Assembly: GCA_016584495.1 (NCBI GenBank)
Contig: WAID01000005.1
Location: 2,430,501 to 2,494,500 of the forward strand
Direction of reading: 5' to 3'
Length of the DNA stretch: 64,000 bases
DNA from: Celoporthe dispersa
Taxonomy: Eukaryota; Ascomycota; Sordariomycetes; Diaporthales; Cryphonectriaceae
Shown here: positions 24,765-36,205 of the stretch, piece by piece
Numbering within the stretch: position 1 is the stretch's first letter
Layout of the letters: each line of letters begins with the position of its first letter
The notes under the pieces: model-generated
Told to the model about the DNA's origin: nothing
Database searches by the model: none
What the model saw: the letters and a program-made list of their open reading frames with translations, nothing else
Program-made: the position numbers and the translations under genes

Positions 24765-25147
24765 TGCCCACGAACTACCGCCAGGCAGACTGCGCGGCTC
24801 AGCGTCTATTCCTTCAAGAGATCACGGAACCTACGGGCTTCTTTCGCTTCTTGTTCGGACCGCTCCTGTCTGGTCTCTCGGTCGGAAGCACGGTCCCTGG
24901 GCCCTGGGTTCGGTGATGGCATAGCTTCAGTTGCTAATTCCGAGCTTGCTAGTCAATGCAAGAGTTTGCAAACCTGGGTCGAAATCCTCCAGGGCTACCA
25001 TATAGGATTCAAATATGTCAGTGTCCCGGATTTCGACAACACCCCCTCCGCCCTTTCCCCCACCACACTCGTCGGGGCATCCTACTCCCGTATGATGGAT
25101 GGAACTTTACTGTGACAGCATGCTCAGCTGAAGGGGCTGAGCCGTAA
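24765..25147 (+). pseudogene. Decayed coding fragment of unknown family
   Basis: A coherent protein can be followed across three frames. From the ATG at 24765 the reading MPTNYRQADCAAQRLFLQEI runs to STVPGP. A 7-base tandem duplication (CCCTGGG twice, about 24896-24909) then shifts the frame, after which DGIASVANSELASQCKSLQ and YVSVPDFDNTPSALSPTTLV continue. A second shift near 25095 leads into YDGWNFTVTACSAEGAEP and a stop at 25147. Removing one copy of the 7-mer joins the first two pieces smoothly. I do not recognise the family. Both breaks could be decay in this gene-poor stretch. Confidence 0.38.
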
Positions 25148-26628
25148 CTAGCGGACTCCTTCCACTTTAAGGCATAGTGTACGGAGCTGTGGACCGATCC
25201 TCAGAGTGCGTGGCTGCTCAATATGCTCTTGTCACCTATGCGGGGTGGCTGTTCTTGAATACATCATCGAAGATCACGATATCCACCTCTCGACTCGACC
25301 AGAATTGTCATTCGCAGAGATTGGAAGTCAAAGGGGAGGACACCATCCTCTCGATCTGCACTGTCACCTTTGGCGCCTAAAAACCTCAAGGAATACCCAA
25401 AACAATGATGAATGTATTCTTTGGATCCTGCATAATGGTCCAGCCCTTAGCTCCCGCCAGCATCCTATGATGTAAGTATCGGACCACCGTTGTGTTGAAT
25501 GGATCGGTCCTGTGCAAACAGGCCAAGCTATTCTATGAAGTCTTGAAAATGAAGCGAATCTCAGTCTTCAGGCCAAGACAAGGAAAGTAATGAGGGGATA
25601 ATTCTATGTTGAAGCAGCAGCAGGTTCTTTACAGTATCAGGCGCCAATGCTAGTCATTGTGTGTGTACGGAGTACGGCCAGCCAGAATGTCGGCTACGCG
25701 CTGCTCCGGCGCTCGGTATCAATCGGCATTTAACAGCAGATTAGAAAATGTTTCATGCCAGACAAACGAACCTAGTTCACTCCAAGTAGGACCCTATCAC
25801 CGTCGGCCTCTTTTACATACACCTATTTCCTCGGCACACACCTTGTATGATAGAATGGCCCGCATCGGACCCTTCCATAGATCGTACATCTCGATGCATA
25901 CAGATGCTAACTGCCGATCTCAGCTTTGCCTGCCCCAAATGCAGCGACTAAGCTAAGTGCCGCTATAATGTGTTCAATATACCGTGTGTCCTGAAATACC
26001 TCCATCTGAGAAGAGCTTGCCAACCACTTGGGGAGGAGGGGCTGATGCTGACCAAGACCAACGCTGGTTCCAATGCACAGTAGACAGTTACAAATTCAGT
26101 TCAGGGGTTGTGCTAAATTTTGGACGAAATTCAGGAGAATTCACAAATACTACAGTCGCTTCTTAAGGTGTGATCTGGTGGAGTCTTGATCCAAACTCAA
26201 CGATCTCATGACCAATCATCACAAGAAGCAAAGAATGACTACTCTGAGATAAGAAATTTGTTTGTGCGCCTGGATAATTCGTTTACCTACTTACACAGGA
26301 ACACATTGGCAGGCATTCCAATTATGTCTTTCCAGCAGTCAACGACTGCATGAAACTGCAAATCAAGTAGGCGAAGAAGCTCTACCAGGCTGATAATTAG
26401 CAGCAGGCAGGTAAGAGCCCACGTAACATACTGCCCGTAGGACTGAGCTCAGGAAAATCTCAGTGGCACATAACCATGACTGCATTGTGAAAAACCTAAG
26501 GATTGGCTGCTGGCAAGCAATAGAAAGTATCTGGAAGCCGTGATATTCATGGGACAATATGACTGACTGCTTGAGTCCAGAATGAATGACCGAATCAGAT
26601 GTATCAACTACTCAAACCACAAATTCTC
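25148..26628. other. Gene-poor region
   Basis: A short frame beginning near 25177 (ECVAAQYALVTYAGWLF) may be another relic. Nothing else supported. Confidence 0.45.
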
Positions 26629-26895
26629 TCATATTCCAAGCTGACACCCATGTTTCGGTCGAGCTCCTTTCATGGTACCATGAGCTTTACTTTCCAGAGT
26701 TGCCAACGTCGCAGCACTCGGCATCCCACTCCTGGACATCGCGGCCTGAGCGCCAACTTGTGTGAGCAAGATAACTTCGGTTGCGTTGTTTTGTAATACA
26801 CTTAGAGAGGACCTACCTTCAGCAGGCATGCTGGGAGCAGCCGAGACGGCCACAAGAGACACAGCCAGGAGCGCAATGATGGACTTGAAGTACAT
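26629..26895 (-). CDS. Small secreted protein
   Basis: From the ATG at 26895, MYFKSIIALLAVSLVAVSAA is a clear signal peptide with likely cleavage after VSAA. If unspliced, the product is 88 residues. A GTAGGT donor immediately after AEG and an ACAAG acceptor 60 bases later would remove 20 codons in frame and leave 68 residues; both forms end at 26629. The mature part is short, polar and nearly Cys-free (one Cys near the C-terminus), so it is not a classic Cys-rich effector or hydrophobin. A TATAAA lies about 125 bases upstream. No family recognised. It could be a secreted peptide or effector candidate; the gene call rests on the signal peptide, TATA box and splice sites. Confidence 0.5.
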   Translation of the reverse strand: MYFKSIIALLAVSLVAVSAAPSMPAEGRSSLSVLQNNATEVILLTQVGAQAAMSRSGMPSAATLATLESKAHGTMKGARPKHGCQLGI

Positions 26896-27017
26896 TTTGT
26901 CTTGGAGATGCGGTAGCTGATAGCAAATGAGATTTTGGTGGTGTGTTAATGATTGAGCTGCTCGAGAGTGATGGGCCAGAGGAACATGGTCAACCACCAA
27001 GGTGAGGGACTGTTGAG

Positions 27018-27023
27018 TTTATA
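27018..27023 (-). promoter_or_regulatory. TATA box of the small secreted protein gene
   Basis: TATAAA on the minus strand, about 125 bases upstream of the start codon at 26895. Confidence 0.45.
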
Positions 27024-27903
27024 AGCTTGGGCTGGAGACTGCTTCGACTCACCACATCACGGGCTTATCCCGCTGTTCCCCGGAGGATTCACTAACATAG
27101 CTAGAGAGACGTGTGCGTTGAGCACCCCGCAACTGCATTGACCCCTTGGGCGCCTAGGCCGTCGGCAACAAACTGGAGCAGCTAGAAGGAGTATACCGGC
27201 CGCCACTAATGTATCCTCAAGGGTGATGCGTTGAATCTATTCGACGTGAGAGATGACCGCAGATTCCAACTTCACGGTAGAGAGACTGGGTATCCGCTCC
27301 CACAGCCTTGGCCCCGCAGATTGATGGGGAAGTAATTGTGTCTCAATGGTCGGTCCATGTAGTTTGTGCATTAGGCCTCCAGAAGGACAATGACAAGACC
27401 CTCACGTGAACATATGGCCCAGCGATCTTGCCTCTATCTAAACAAATATTCCGGGTAATAAGTTTCAATGTTGTGCTACGTATCACAACATCCGACGATG
27501 CCGATATGCAGGTCATAATGCACATCACCGGCTCCCGAAGGAAGGAGGCAATGGGTTCAATGTCGAGACAATATCTTCAAACGGGATACTGCACAGGTCT
27601 CATGGCGCCTTGAACCCGAATATTATATTCATTTGTCGTCTCATGAAGATATCTATCCTCTTAGCTGGGCTTGCAGAGCCCAAGAAGGAACCAGACCTGA
27701 CATCTCGAGGGAGCAGGCCCCCTCGCGCTTACGTTTATGCAAGCCTTCTCGTGCTGTGCCACCTCCGCAGTCTAGCCTTGTTTGATTGATAAGTGGTTGC
27801 AGGGGGCGTATCAATAACTCATTGGGCAGGTCTCTTTGCCACTTTTGCGTCCCTTTTATTTTAGTTTTTTTTCTCTTTGAGTTTGCGAGTAAGACTCTAA
27901 TCG
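27024..27903. other. Intergenic region between divergent genes
   Basis: Upstream region shared by the small secreted protein (minus) and the UstYa-like gene (plus). No coding sequence supported. Confidence 0.5.
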
Positions 27904-29051
27904 ATGATCCTCTCTCCCGACACATACAGTCCGTCTCCAGAGCGGACGGGTGACAGCAAATCGTGGGGAACAGAACTTCGTACACAACCATACCACTCGT
28001 CCTCACTGGAGACCACGATGCCTCATCATACCAAGGAGTACACTGCTGTGGACGAGGACGACACTGCCTGGTCTGAGGCAGACAGTGGCGAGAGCTTGCT
28101 GGAAAACTCACGCAAGCTCAAGTCACACTCGAGATTACGACCACACTGCAATATCGCTGCTTTCATATCTGCGTGTCTCTGTGTAGCCCTAATAGTACCC
28201 GCCACAATTCAATGTACCATATGGTACGAGAGACGGGGGAGCAATGCCCCAAGATATCGGCCGGCATTCTGTGAGTACATTACATCCATCTAGAAGCACT
28301 TGTCAAGTATTAATCCCTCCCAGCTCCTCTATATGATATCATGGACGTCCCTCTTGTGACCAAGTACGCCGACAACTCGCCGGCGCCTAACGCTTCTGAT
28401 CCAACGCATATCTACCGGCTACCACCCGGGCCCGAAGTCGATGCAGCTTGGTCGCGCCTCGCCGCAGCTGACGGCATATTTCCACTCGCCTCAGATGACG
28501 TGGTCCGCATGGGAAAGGATCCTGCCTACACGGTGAAGGCGCCGCCGTCATATGGATTCCCGCCGGAGAAGGACAATATGATGGGCATCGAGGCATTCCA
28601 CCAGCTGCATTGCCTCAATGCGCTGCGCAAGGCCCTGATCACCAACTATGACTACTACTGGGGATCCACGTATGGGTTCGACCCTCCCATCACCTTTTCG
28701 CGCCATCTGAACCACTGCCTAGACATCCTACGGCAGCATCTCATGTGCCATGCCGACCTCGAGGCTTTCACCTTCATGTGGCGTGAGGGACAGGACAAGC
28801 CGTATGCCGACTTTGGCATCCGCAAGACGTGCGTCGATTTCAACTACCTTCTCGAGTGGAACGAGGCACACAGGGACCCTCGCCACGTGGAGCTCTGGGC
28901 GGCGTTAGAAAAGCCGGAAGACGTTTTGCAGATGGAGGCACCACCGGATTTGCCAGAAGCTCCCGAGAATGCAAAGTGGACTGCGGATGGTAAGATGCCG
29001 CTGGGTACCATCCCTGGCTTGGAGGGCAAAGATTACTGTCTTGGAAAATAG
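27904..29051 (+). CDS. UstYa-like (DUF3328) oxidase-type protein
   Basis: Two exons, 27904-28270 and 28324-29051, with a 53 bp phase-1 intron (GTGAGT...CCCAG). The product is 364 residues from the ATG at 27904, or 326 from the ATG at 28018 (MPHHTKEYTAVDEDD), which looks more like the family N-terminus. A single membrane helix (NIAAFISACLCVALIVPATI) is followed by a lumenal domain with the two diagnostic HxxHC motifs: HQLHC (about residues 215-219 from the first ATG) and HLNHC (about 250-254). UstYa proteins catalyse oxidative cyclisation or halogenation steps in fungal ribosomal-peptide and other secondary-metabolite pathways. Here I see no precursor peptide, P450, methyltransferase or synthase nearby, so any pathway assignment is open. 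The frame is intact, unlike the decayed DNA on both sides. Confidence 0.88.
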
Positions 29052-29287
29052 GGCGAACTGCCCATAGTCTAACTTACCTTCCTGGGAAAGCGGTTGTGGA
29101 TGGTAGATGGCACTGAGAGTTCGAATATACAACACGTCAAATACACGGGATCCATCCGATAGTGTATACGTGGTTTAGATATCCAAGATGCATAGGGTTG
29201 AGGGATCGGAAGCTTTCACCCAACAACGGGTCACTTAGTTGCGCTGCGATTACAAGGACTGGTTCATTTTGCCTACAATGTCTTTTC
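29052..29287. other. Short intergenic spacer
   Basis: Nothing seen apart from the UstYa-like 3' region. Confidence 0.5.
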
Positions 29288-29584
29288 CAGACGCCGAGGA
29301 ATTTCTGATATTGGAATCGAGATGGTGCTGGAGATGATGACTGGCTTTGCGTTGGACATGTTTAACGGAACTAGAGACTGTGCGCAGGCCATGAGGAGCC
29401 ACATACATACCCTTGACGCGAATTGTCGAGGGTACGTCTAATAACAGGAAATGGTGTTATTGACCGACCCGGAGACGGACAAGCGCATACTATCATACCT
29501 ATCTTTACACTTGTGCTCGGACTTGTGAGGCAACATCGCCGACGCCCATCCAACGCGTATCATGAGCCACAGGACAAGTTGTGA
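29288..29584 (+). pseudogene. Coding-like relic with a membrane helix
   Basis: After a TTTTCCAG acceptor-like site the plus strand reads RRGISDIGIEMVLEMMTGFA, then NGTRDCAQAMRSHIHTLDAN. One base later the frame resumes as NGVIDRPGDGQAHTI, followed by a hydrophobic IPIFTLVLGLV and a basic RQHRRRPS, ending at the TGA at 29582-29584. The composition is strongly protein-like, but no start, upstream exon or family was found. Probably the 3' remnant of a membrane-protein gene. Confidence 0.32.
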
Positions 29585-29887
29585 TGGTAGTGGCGATGAG
29601 TGGTTCAGTTACCCTACACGCTATTGTAGACCCCGTGCTGTCTTTTGATGAAAATTATGGTCGGCACCCCTCAGGATAGTGTTGCTTAACATGCCATCAT
29701 TTTGTGCTTACTATCCTGGAAGAATCTAGACATGGTTACGCGGATGTTGGAATTTGGAGAATGTGTACCCGTAGGAAGTGTAGAATTCACATGATCTAAG
29801 TTCACGAGCAGCAAGCCCATTCAGAATCGGATTATGGATGGGTTTGACTGAGTTGACCGCATATCGACCCACCTCCTTGACTACGTT

Positions 29888-30288
29888 ATGTCGATTGGCA
29901 CAGTCATCCATTCTAATTCGGTCTTGTCTATGGCCAAAGAACAGGCAGTACTTCTCTATAAGTTCCAGGAGAAGTGGACTGCAGAATCAAAGAGAGGTAA
30001 GTCTGTTACGTTAGTAATCAAGGATTAATTTTCAACATTGATAAAACTTGTAGACATAGACTGCCTCCTTCATACGAACACAAATTACTAGGAGAGTATC
30101 GTAGTACGCTAAACGTGATGATTGTCAATGACTACGGTCTGCATAAGTGCCAGAGCAAAATCCAGATTCGATGTGATAACAAAGACATGCCAGTGCATAT
30201 GTTTTTGTTTTCAACTAGTTCCTTTTGCTTGCTATCAGCATCATGGGAAGGTTTCCTAATGATGAGCAGGCTCCAACGGCATCAATGA
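29888..30288 (+). CDS. Possible two-exon small gene, unknown function
   Basis: The ATG at 29888 opens MSIGTVIHSNSVLSMAKEQA and continues to a GTAAGT donor at 29997. Taking the acceptor at 30093-30094 gives an in-phase second exon starting YRSTLNVMIVNDYGLHKCQS and ending at the TGA at 30286-30288, for 100 residues in total. Alternative acceptors nearby lead to early stops. The first exon and the first 35 residues of the second read naturally; the tail is hydrophobic and less convincing. No homologous family recognised. It could be an exon pair of a decayed larger gene together with the relic at 29288-29584. Confidence 0.3.
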
Positions 30289-32930
30289 CTAATTCCACCA
30301 CTCCCGCCAGTAGCGTCTATGAGTGGCCTCCGCTAGATGCGCAGAACTCGCGTTATGCAGGTCAACTTTGAATACGTCTAGATGAATATTATGTCTGCGA
30401 AAGGTTGTACCACCACTCCTCGTGGCATTGTTCTTAAACTTGGGTCGCTGATAGAGCTGACTGCTGCAATCCTAATGATACTCGGAACTATCTTTTCGGA
30501 TATTGTTCGTTCCATGACCCAAACGTGTCCAACCTCAAGCAACCCTGAAACGTATCAAAGCCTTGTACACCCAACAATAAGGATGACCAGAGAATATCAA
30601 GAAGCGTTGAGCGCATCCAATAATAATGTAATGCTAGGCCAGGAGCATTGCTGAATGCATCAGATCTAGCGTCCCCGTAAGAGAGCTTTAATTCACGATG
30701 ATCAAGGATTAATACAACTTGAAAGACATAAATAGTATGCTATCCCTATGTTGATAATGATCGATATATCAAGATCTTCGGCCGGACAAGAGAATCATTT
30801 GGCAGTGCGGCGGAAACCCTTTAGGTTAGGTTCAGTTTTAGGTAGAGAAGGAAGGGTGTTTTGCGTGATAGGAGATGTATAGCTTTCAACAAAGTCTCGG
30901 AGTAGCACTGGCTCTGTCAATTGAATCCAAAGGTGGATAGTTCATATCTAGAGAACAAGGGTACTAATTGCTCAGGCGAGGCTGAGGGCTTTGAAGAAGA
31001 AACTGCACGAGTTGTATGAACATAGCAGAATGGTCCCTCAGTATCGAGCAGACGACTGACGATGCGTTATTTGAGGGGAATAATGAGTGCGGAAGTCAGA
31101 GTGTAGGCAGGATTCAGACAATCAGGAGACATCTTTCTCTCACGCCAGCAGGACAAAGGAGGAAGAGGGCCATTTGGGTCAGACCACCGGCGCACTGCCC
31201 CACCACCGGGTCTTAGAGACGTGGCCCCAGTGCAGGGATTCCACATTGTCAGCCATATAAAGACACATGATGCTTTCACTTAACGAGAGATGATAACTGT
31301 TTCCTTTTTTAGGGGTTTCCACGCTCCATAGATGATAGTCTTTAGAACCGAGGCGGATCAAAGCGATGCGATGAGCAGAGGCCGTGTGTGACGTTTATGA
31401 AGCTCAGGCAAGAGGCAAGGGGGCAAGCCACAACAGCGCTAGAGTTTTGAGCCCCATCTTCCCCGCATATGGAAAGGCGGGAAATGTGGCTTGCCGTTCC
31501 TCATGCAGCTCCTGTTTTTGTACCTGAGTAAGTACGTAGCTACCCAGGGTACTATGGGGTATGTTGGTCACCATACCACAGCCAACCATTTGAGGAGTGT
31601 TCACCAAAAGGGCCGGGTACAAAAGGCCGGCTGATTCCCCCCCTTGGGCATGTCCCGTTTCTGGGGGCCACACCCTCACATAGCACACAGCCTTATACCC
31701 ACCAGCATGCACCGCCCGTGCTCGGTCCAGATCTTGTTAGACATGGATTAAGGCGTTCAGGGTCACGGCGCCAGGTCTCCTGACTCAAGCTGCATAGCAC
31801 AACTTAGTCAGGTCCAGCTCTCTTTTCCTCGTCTTCTGCCTCCTTTTCTCTCCTCCAGGCTCAACCGTCCCGGGTACCAAGGCAAGCAGAGTCCAGTTAG
31901 TCATTTCTTTTCACCGTCCCATGGTGGTGGTGGTAGCAGTAGCTTGATTATCGCAGGCTGCCTGCCGTGGACAGGTTATGTTTTGTTCCCTTGCGGCTTG
32001 ACTCACTTCTGACCTGACCTGGCGGTGATTCACGACATGATGGCCCTGCCTATTCTGCGCTGGGCGTTTTGTACTATAAGAAATGACCGCTTCTAACATA
32101 AGAAACAAAGGTTTCCTGGCGCCCACATAGACCTCGCGAACCACCTTGCATCTAATCCAAACGGAAATAAGTGCCTCGAGACATCGATTCTTACTTCTCA
32201 CTTTCCCCCCCTCCCCCTTCCCCCCCATTCGCCAGTTCACCACATCGCCAAAACGACAGAGGCTGCCCCACCTCAACGGTCTCGCTGTCACACGTCATTG
32301 GACCTTTCGACCAAGGGCCTGCTAAGCTGCCGACCCTACAGGCGCGCTAGCATCGACCCCCCTGCAAGGGCGCGCACCTGGCCCAAGCTCCTCCATTCTT
32401 GGGCTATACATCGCAAATAGCTGCTGCGCGACCTCGGTCCTTGCCCACACGACCCCCCCCCCCCCCCAATCACCACGACACCCCATCCTCACGAATAACA
32501 GCTACCACGCTCGAAGAACCGCGTGGCGTCTCCCCCTCAATCTCGGATCCTCATGTGCACGTCGTCTCAGAGGGTCCAATACTGTACCTCATCGACCTCA
32601 TCAGCGGCAATGGGAAGACCAATCGCCACCAAATCAGTCTCGCGACCAAGTCAACACGACCTGAGCCTGGAATAGCTTCGCGTTGTCGCTCTCGTGAGCC
32701 AACTGCCCCCTTGCCCTTCTCCTCGCACGATCACCTCTCATTGCCTCCGCATCCTGGCTGTTGATCTACCCTCGGCCCTCGAGAGCTCGCTCCTTGAACC
32801 ATCCAACCCCATCTCCTCGACCTGCAGCGCTGTCACCCACACACTGGCTGAGCTGACTCCCATGTTTTGAACCACAGGAACCGTGAACCTTAACGACAGA
32901 CAAAACCCTCCGTCCCTCCTGCCGCCCAAC
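30289..32930. other. Long intergenic region and FCP1 leader
   Basis: No supported genes. Short open frames at 30382-30654 and 31016-31216 match nothing I know. A poly-C run (C15) at 32453-32467 and C/T-rich DNA precede FCP1 and probably belong to its promoter or long 5' leader. Confidence 0.5.
32453..32467. repeat. Poly-C run upstream of FCP1
   Basis: Fifteen consecutive C, about 460 bases before the FCP1 ATG. Confidence 0.85.
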
Positions 32931-35360
32931 ATGAGCGAGCCCATCTCCCTGGGTGCCCACCTCCGGTATCCCATCACCATCTCCAGGCTTGTCGCTCAGC
33001 CTGGGGATGAACTCCAGAAGGGCTCCACCGCCATGGAGTACTCCTTCAAGTGGATCAAGGAGGTGGGCGACTCCATTACTGGCGACACCTGGGAGGAAGA
33101 ACAGACCACCATCTCCTCCTGGGGCTCGCCCGTCGAGGGAAAGCTGAAGGAGTGGAGGATCCGCGTTGGCGACGTCATCCAAGGCGACCAGCACTGCGTG
33201 GTCGTCGAGGAGGCCTGCCAGCACCCGATCCAGATCTCGGGCCTCTGCGCGATATGCGGCAAAGACATGACCGAGATCGACTGGAGCACCGAGCGCGCAG
33301 AGACCGAGCGCGCCCCCATCAACATGACACACGACCAGACAGGCCTGACCGTCAGCCGGCAGCAGGCCCTCAAGGTCGAGACGGAGCTGCAGCACCGGCT
33401 CCTGGAGCAGAGAAAGCTGAGCCTGGTGGTCGATCTCGACCAGACCATCATACATGCCTGCATAGACCCGACCGTCGGCGAGTGGCAGAAGGACCCGACC
33501 AACCCCAACTACGAGGCCATCAGGGATGTACAGAGCTTCCAGCTCAACGACGACGGCCCGCGCGGCGTCGCGAAGTACTGCTCCTACTACATCAAGATGC
33601 GCCCCGGCCTGCGCGAGTTCCTGGAGCACGTCTCCCAGCTCTATGAGCTTCACGTCTACACCATGGGCACGAGGGCCTACGCGATGAACATTGCCAAGAT
33701 CGTGGACCCGGACCAGAAGCTGTTCGGCAACCGGGTCATCAGCCGCGACGAAAACGGCAACATGACCGCCAAGAGCCTGCAGCGTCTCTTCCCCGTCTCG
33801 ACCAACATGGTGGTTATCATAGACGACCGCGCCGACGTGTGGCCCAAGAACCGTCCGAACCTGATCAAGGTTGTGCCCTACGACTTCTTCAAGGGCGTGG
33901 GTGATATCAACTCCAGCTTCCTGCCGAAGCGCGAGGACCAGCTATCCGGAGACAAGCCGGCGCCGAACGGAAGCGCACCTGCTGCTACCGCCGGTGGGGC
34001 ACCGGACGAGCCCTCAAAGACGTCGGCCCTGGAGGGGCTCGCGGGGATGAGCAGCGGGGACGACGCCGCACTGCTCAGGCTACAGCAGGAGGAGCAGGAG
34101 CGCACGCTGGAGAAGCAGCTGCAGGACCGGCCGCTGCTGCACATGCAGGAGCAGCTGGACAAGGAGGACGAGGACGCGGAGAAGGCCAGCCAGGAGAACC
34201 AGCCGCCTGCGGGCGAGGAGGCGACGCCGCCCCACCACCGACACCAGGTGCTCCTGGACGACGATGCCGAGCTCAGATATCTCGAGCACCACCTGACGAC
34301 GCTGCACTCCAAGTACTATGAGGCCTACGACACACATGCCGGCGAGGATGAGATACCCGACGTGGGCGAGGTGCTCGACGAGCTCAAGGCCGAGGTCCTG
34401 CGCGGCACCAAGATCGTGCTGAGCGGTCTTGTGCCGCTCGGTATGGACGTGTACCGGTCCGAGGTTGGCATGCAGGTCCTGAGCTTTGGTGCGGACCTGC
34501 GCACGAGGATCGATCCCGACATCACCCACCTGGTCATCAGCAGCAGCCGGCCCAGGACTCAGAAGGTCCGGCAGGCCGCCAAGATCCCGACCATCAAGAT
34601 CGTCAACCAGGACTGGCTACAGGACTCCATCAGCCAGTGGGAAGAGCTGGACGAGACCGCATACATAGTGGACGTACACCCAGCCGACCGCAACGCGCCG
34701 ATGCACCTCCACATACCCGCCAGGACACCCTCGCAGGGCGTGGTCAGCCAGGACACCAAGGGCGACGAGGCCGATGAAGACGACCTCGACGACAGCGCGG
34801 ACGAGCAGGAGAATGACGCCCCCGACGACCTGCGCAGCCCCATCGAGGAGGACCTCAAGGGCTTCGACTTTGAAGAGGTGGACCAGGAGCTCGCCGAATT
34901 CCTCGCCGAAGACTCGGAGGACGAGAGCGAGGCGGACCGCGAGACCAACACGGCCGGCGACGAGTCGGACAACGAGAGCAGCAAGTCAGAGGCCACCACC
35001 GGCAGCAGACGCCTAAACGGACTATCGCCCGGGTCAAAAAGGACACACGACCAGGCGGACGACGAGCCGGACAGCGATGTGCCAGAGGCCGGTACGTCAG
35101 CGCTCTCCAAGAGGCTGAGGATCTCCAAATCACGCGGCGGTTCGGGCCTCCGGGTATCTGCAAAGACGGATCCAGACATCGTCGATCAGCCAGGCCCGGA
35201 GCTCCCGAACGGCGCCGACGACGGCGAGGAGGAGGTGGTTCTGCTCCAGAGCGAAGAGGCCAACGATGATTTTGACCCAGACGGCGATAACCTCGAGGCA
35301 GACCTGATGGCAGAGCTGGACCGGGAGGAGGAGGAGGCGGCCCTCGCGGATAAGGGTTAG
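32931..35360 (+). CDS. fcp1: RNA polymerase II CTD phosphatase FCP1
   Basis: FCP1 removes phosphate from Ser2/Ser5 of the polymerase II C-terminal repeat, recycling the enzyme after transcription; it is nuclear and essential. This is an intronless gene of 809 residues, starting at the ATG at 32931 (MSEPISLGAHLRYP); an upstream in-frame GTG is not used. Residues about 1-140 form the biotinyl-lipoyl-like N-terminal lobe. The FCP homology domain has the catalytic VVDLDQTIIHA (DxDxT, Asp168 and Asp170) and IIDDRADVWPKN (Asp298, Asp299). A BRCT domain occupies about residues 490-584 (GTKIVLSGLVPLG ... DWLQDSISQW). The C-terminal 200 residues are acidic, ending in an Asp/Glu-rich tail typical of the TFIIF-binding region. 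Length and domain order fit the family exactly. Intact. Confidence 0.96.
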   Translation: MSEPISLGAHLRYPITISRLVAQPGDELQKGSTAMEYSFKWIKEVGDSITGDTWEEEQTTISSWGSPVEGKLKEWRIRVGDVIQGDQHCVVVEEACQHPIQISGLCAICGKDMTEIDWSTERAETERAPINMTHDQTGLTVSRQQALKVETELQHRLLEQRKLSLVVDLDQTIIHACIDPTVGEWQKDPTNPNYEAIRDVQSFQLNDDGPRGVAKYCSYYIKMRPGLREFLEHVSQLYELHVYTMGTRAYAMNIAKIVDPDQKLFGNRVISRDENGNMTAKSLQRLFPVSTNMVVIIDDRADVWPKNRPNLIKVVPYDFFKGVGDINSSFLPKREDQLSGDKPAPNGSAPAATAGGAPDEPSKTSALEGLAGMSSGDDAALLRLQQEEQERTLEKQLQDRPLLHMQEQLDKEDEDAEKASQENQPPAGEEATPPHHRHQVLLDDDAELRYLEHHLTTLHSKYYEAYDTHAGEDEIPDVGEVLDELKAEVLRGTKIVLSGLVPLGMDVYRSEVGMQVLSFGADLRTRIDPDITHLVISSSRPRTQKVRQAAKIPTIKIVNQDWLQDSISQWEELDETAYIVDVHPADRNAPMHLHIPARTPSQGVVSQDTKGDEADEDDLDDSADEQENDAPDDLRSPIEEDLKGFDFEEVDQELAEFLAEDSEDESEADRETNTAGDESDNESSKSEATTGSRRLNGLSPGSKRTHDQADDEPDSDVPEAGTSALSKRLRISKSRGGSGLRVSAKTDPDIVDQPGPELPNGADDGEEEVVLLQSEEANDDFDPDGDNLEADLMAELDREEEEAALADKG

Positions 35361-36205
35361 CCGCGCAAGCCTCCCCGGGCCGCAGTGGTATGTGGCAGCA
35401 GCGATGTCTAGATATGTACTGCAAGCATGCATGCATGCATGCATGTCTGCCTTTGTCTGCCTTTGCATCATGAGGACGGCACGGCGTTCAGAGGGCCAAT
35501 GGCGTGATTATCGGGTAGCGGGTGTCTTAGCGGGCGTGATTGAATTAAAGAGTACCGAATTCTGAAGGAAATTCTTCCTGCGCTGGATGTCTCTTCTGTC
35601 TCGACGCGACCCCATCCACACCTTGGTGGGGTGACTTGGTGATGCTTAAGGCGTGGCGTAGTTGCGGTAAGAAGAGCCCGTCACGCACTCCCGACGAGGC
35701 TATTGTCTGTCTTGCACGAATTTTTACTTATCTTTATATGTTCTTTCCTATCGTCGTAACACTCGAGTCTGTCTTGCAATGTTTCCTTTTTTCTTTTCTT
35801 TTCTTTCTTTCTCTTTCTTATTCTTCTGTTTTTTCCCTTCTTTTTTTTTTTAAAAAAAAACAACCAATTCCCCCTCTTGCTGTCTCTCCCCCAGGTTCCC
35901 CACCCAAGTTTTGGCAGGCCTATTACATAATCACCCGGGCTCGTCCAACCTCCAAGCTCGAATAACCAAGCAACTGCGATGAGCCGGTTCCGCCAGACCT
36001 GCAAACCCAACCCTCCGCTCCAGCCGCCGACCACGATCAACCGTCGCGAAACCAACTCAACAGGACCCAATTGACGAAGGCGTGTCGCGCAGAAACAAGA
36101 AGGACCCAGATAGAGAGGAGAGAGGGGCGAGAAAAGAGTGCGAACAAGCGAAACTGCGTCGGCATCGGAGCCGACAAATAGCGACCTTACACACTTTCGC
36201 CCATC
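35361..36205. other. Intergenic region with GCAT repeat and pyrimidine tract
   Basis: Contains (GCAT)5 at 35425-35445, a C/T-rich tract at about 35783-35840, and an 11-T/9-A junction at about 35841-35860. No gene. It forms the FCP1 3' end and the promoter and leader of the complex I subunit gene. Confidence 0.6.

Noticed and set aside
32883..32930. Upstream GTG extension of FCP1
   Set aside because: GTG is not a normal nuclear start in fungi, and the ATG at 32931 gives the family-typical N-terminus.
32766..33653. Long minus-strand open frame opposite FCP1
   Set aside because: Antisense shadow of a GC-rich coding region; Leu/Val/Gly-biased translation with no domain.
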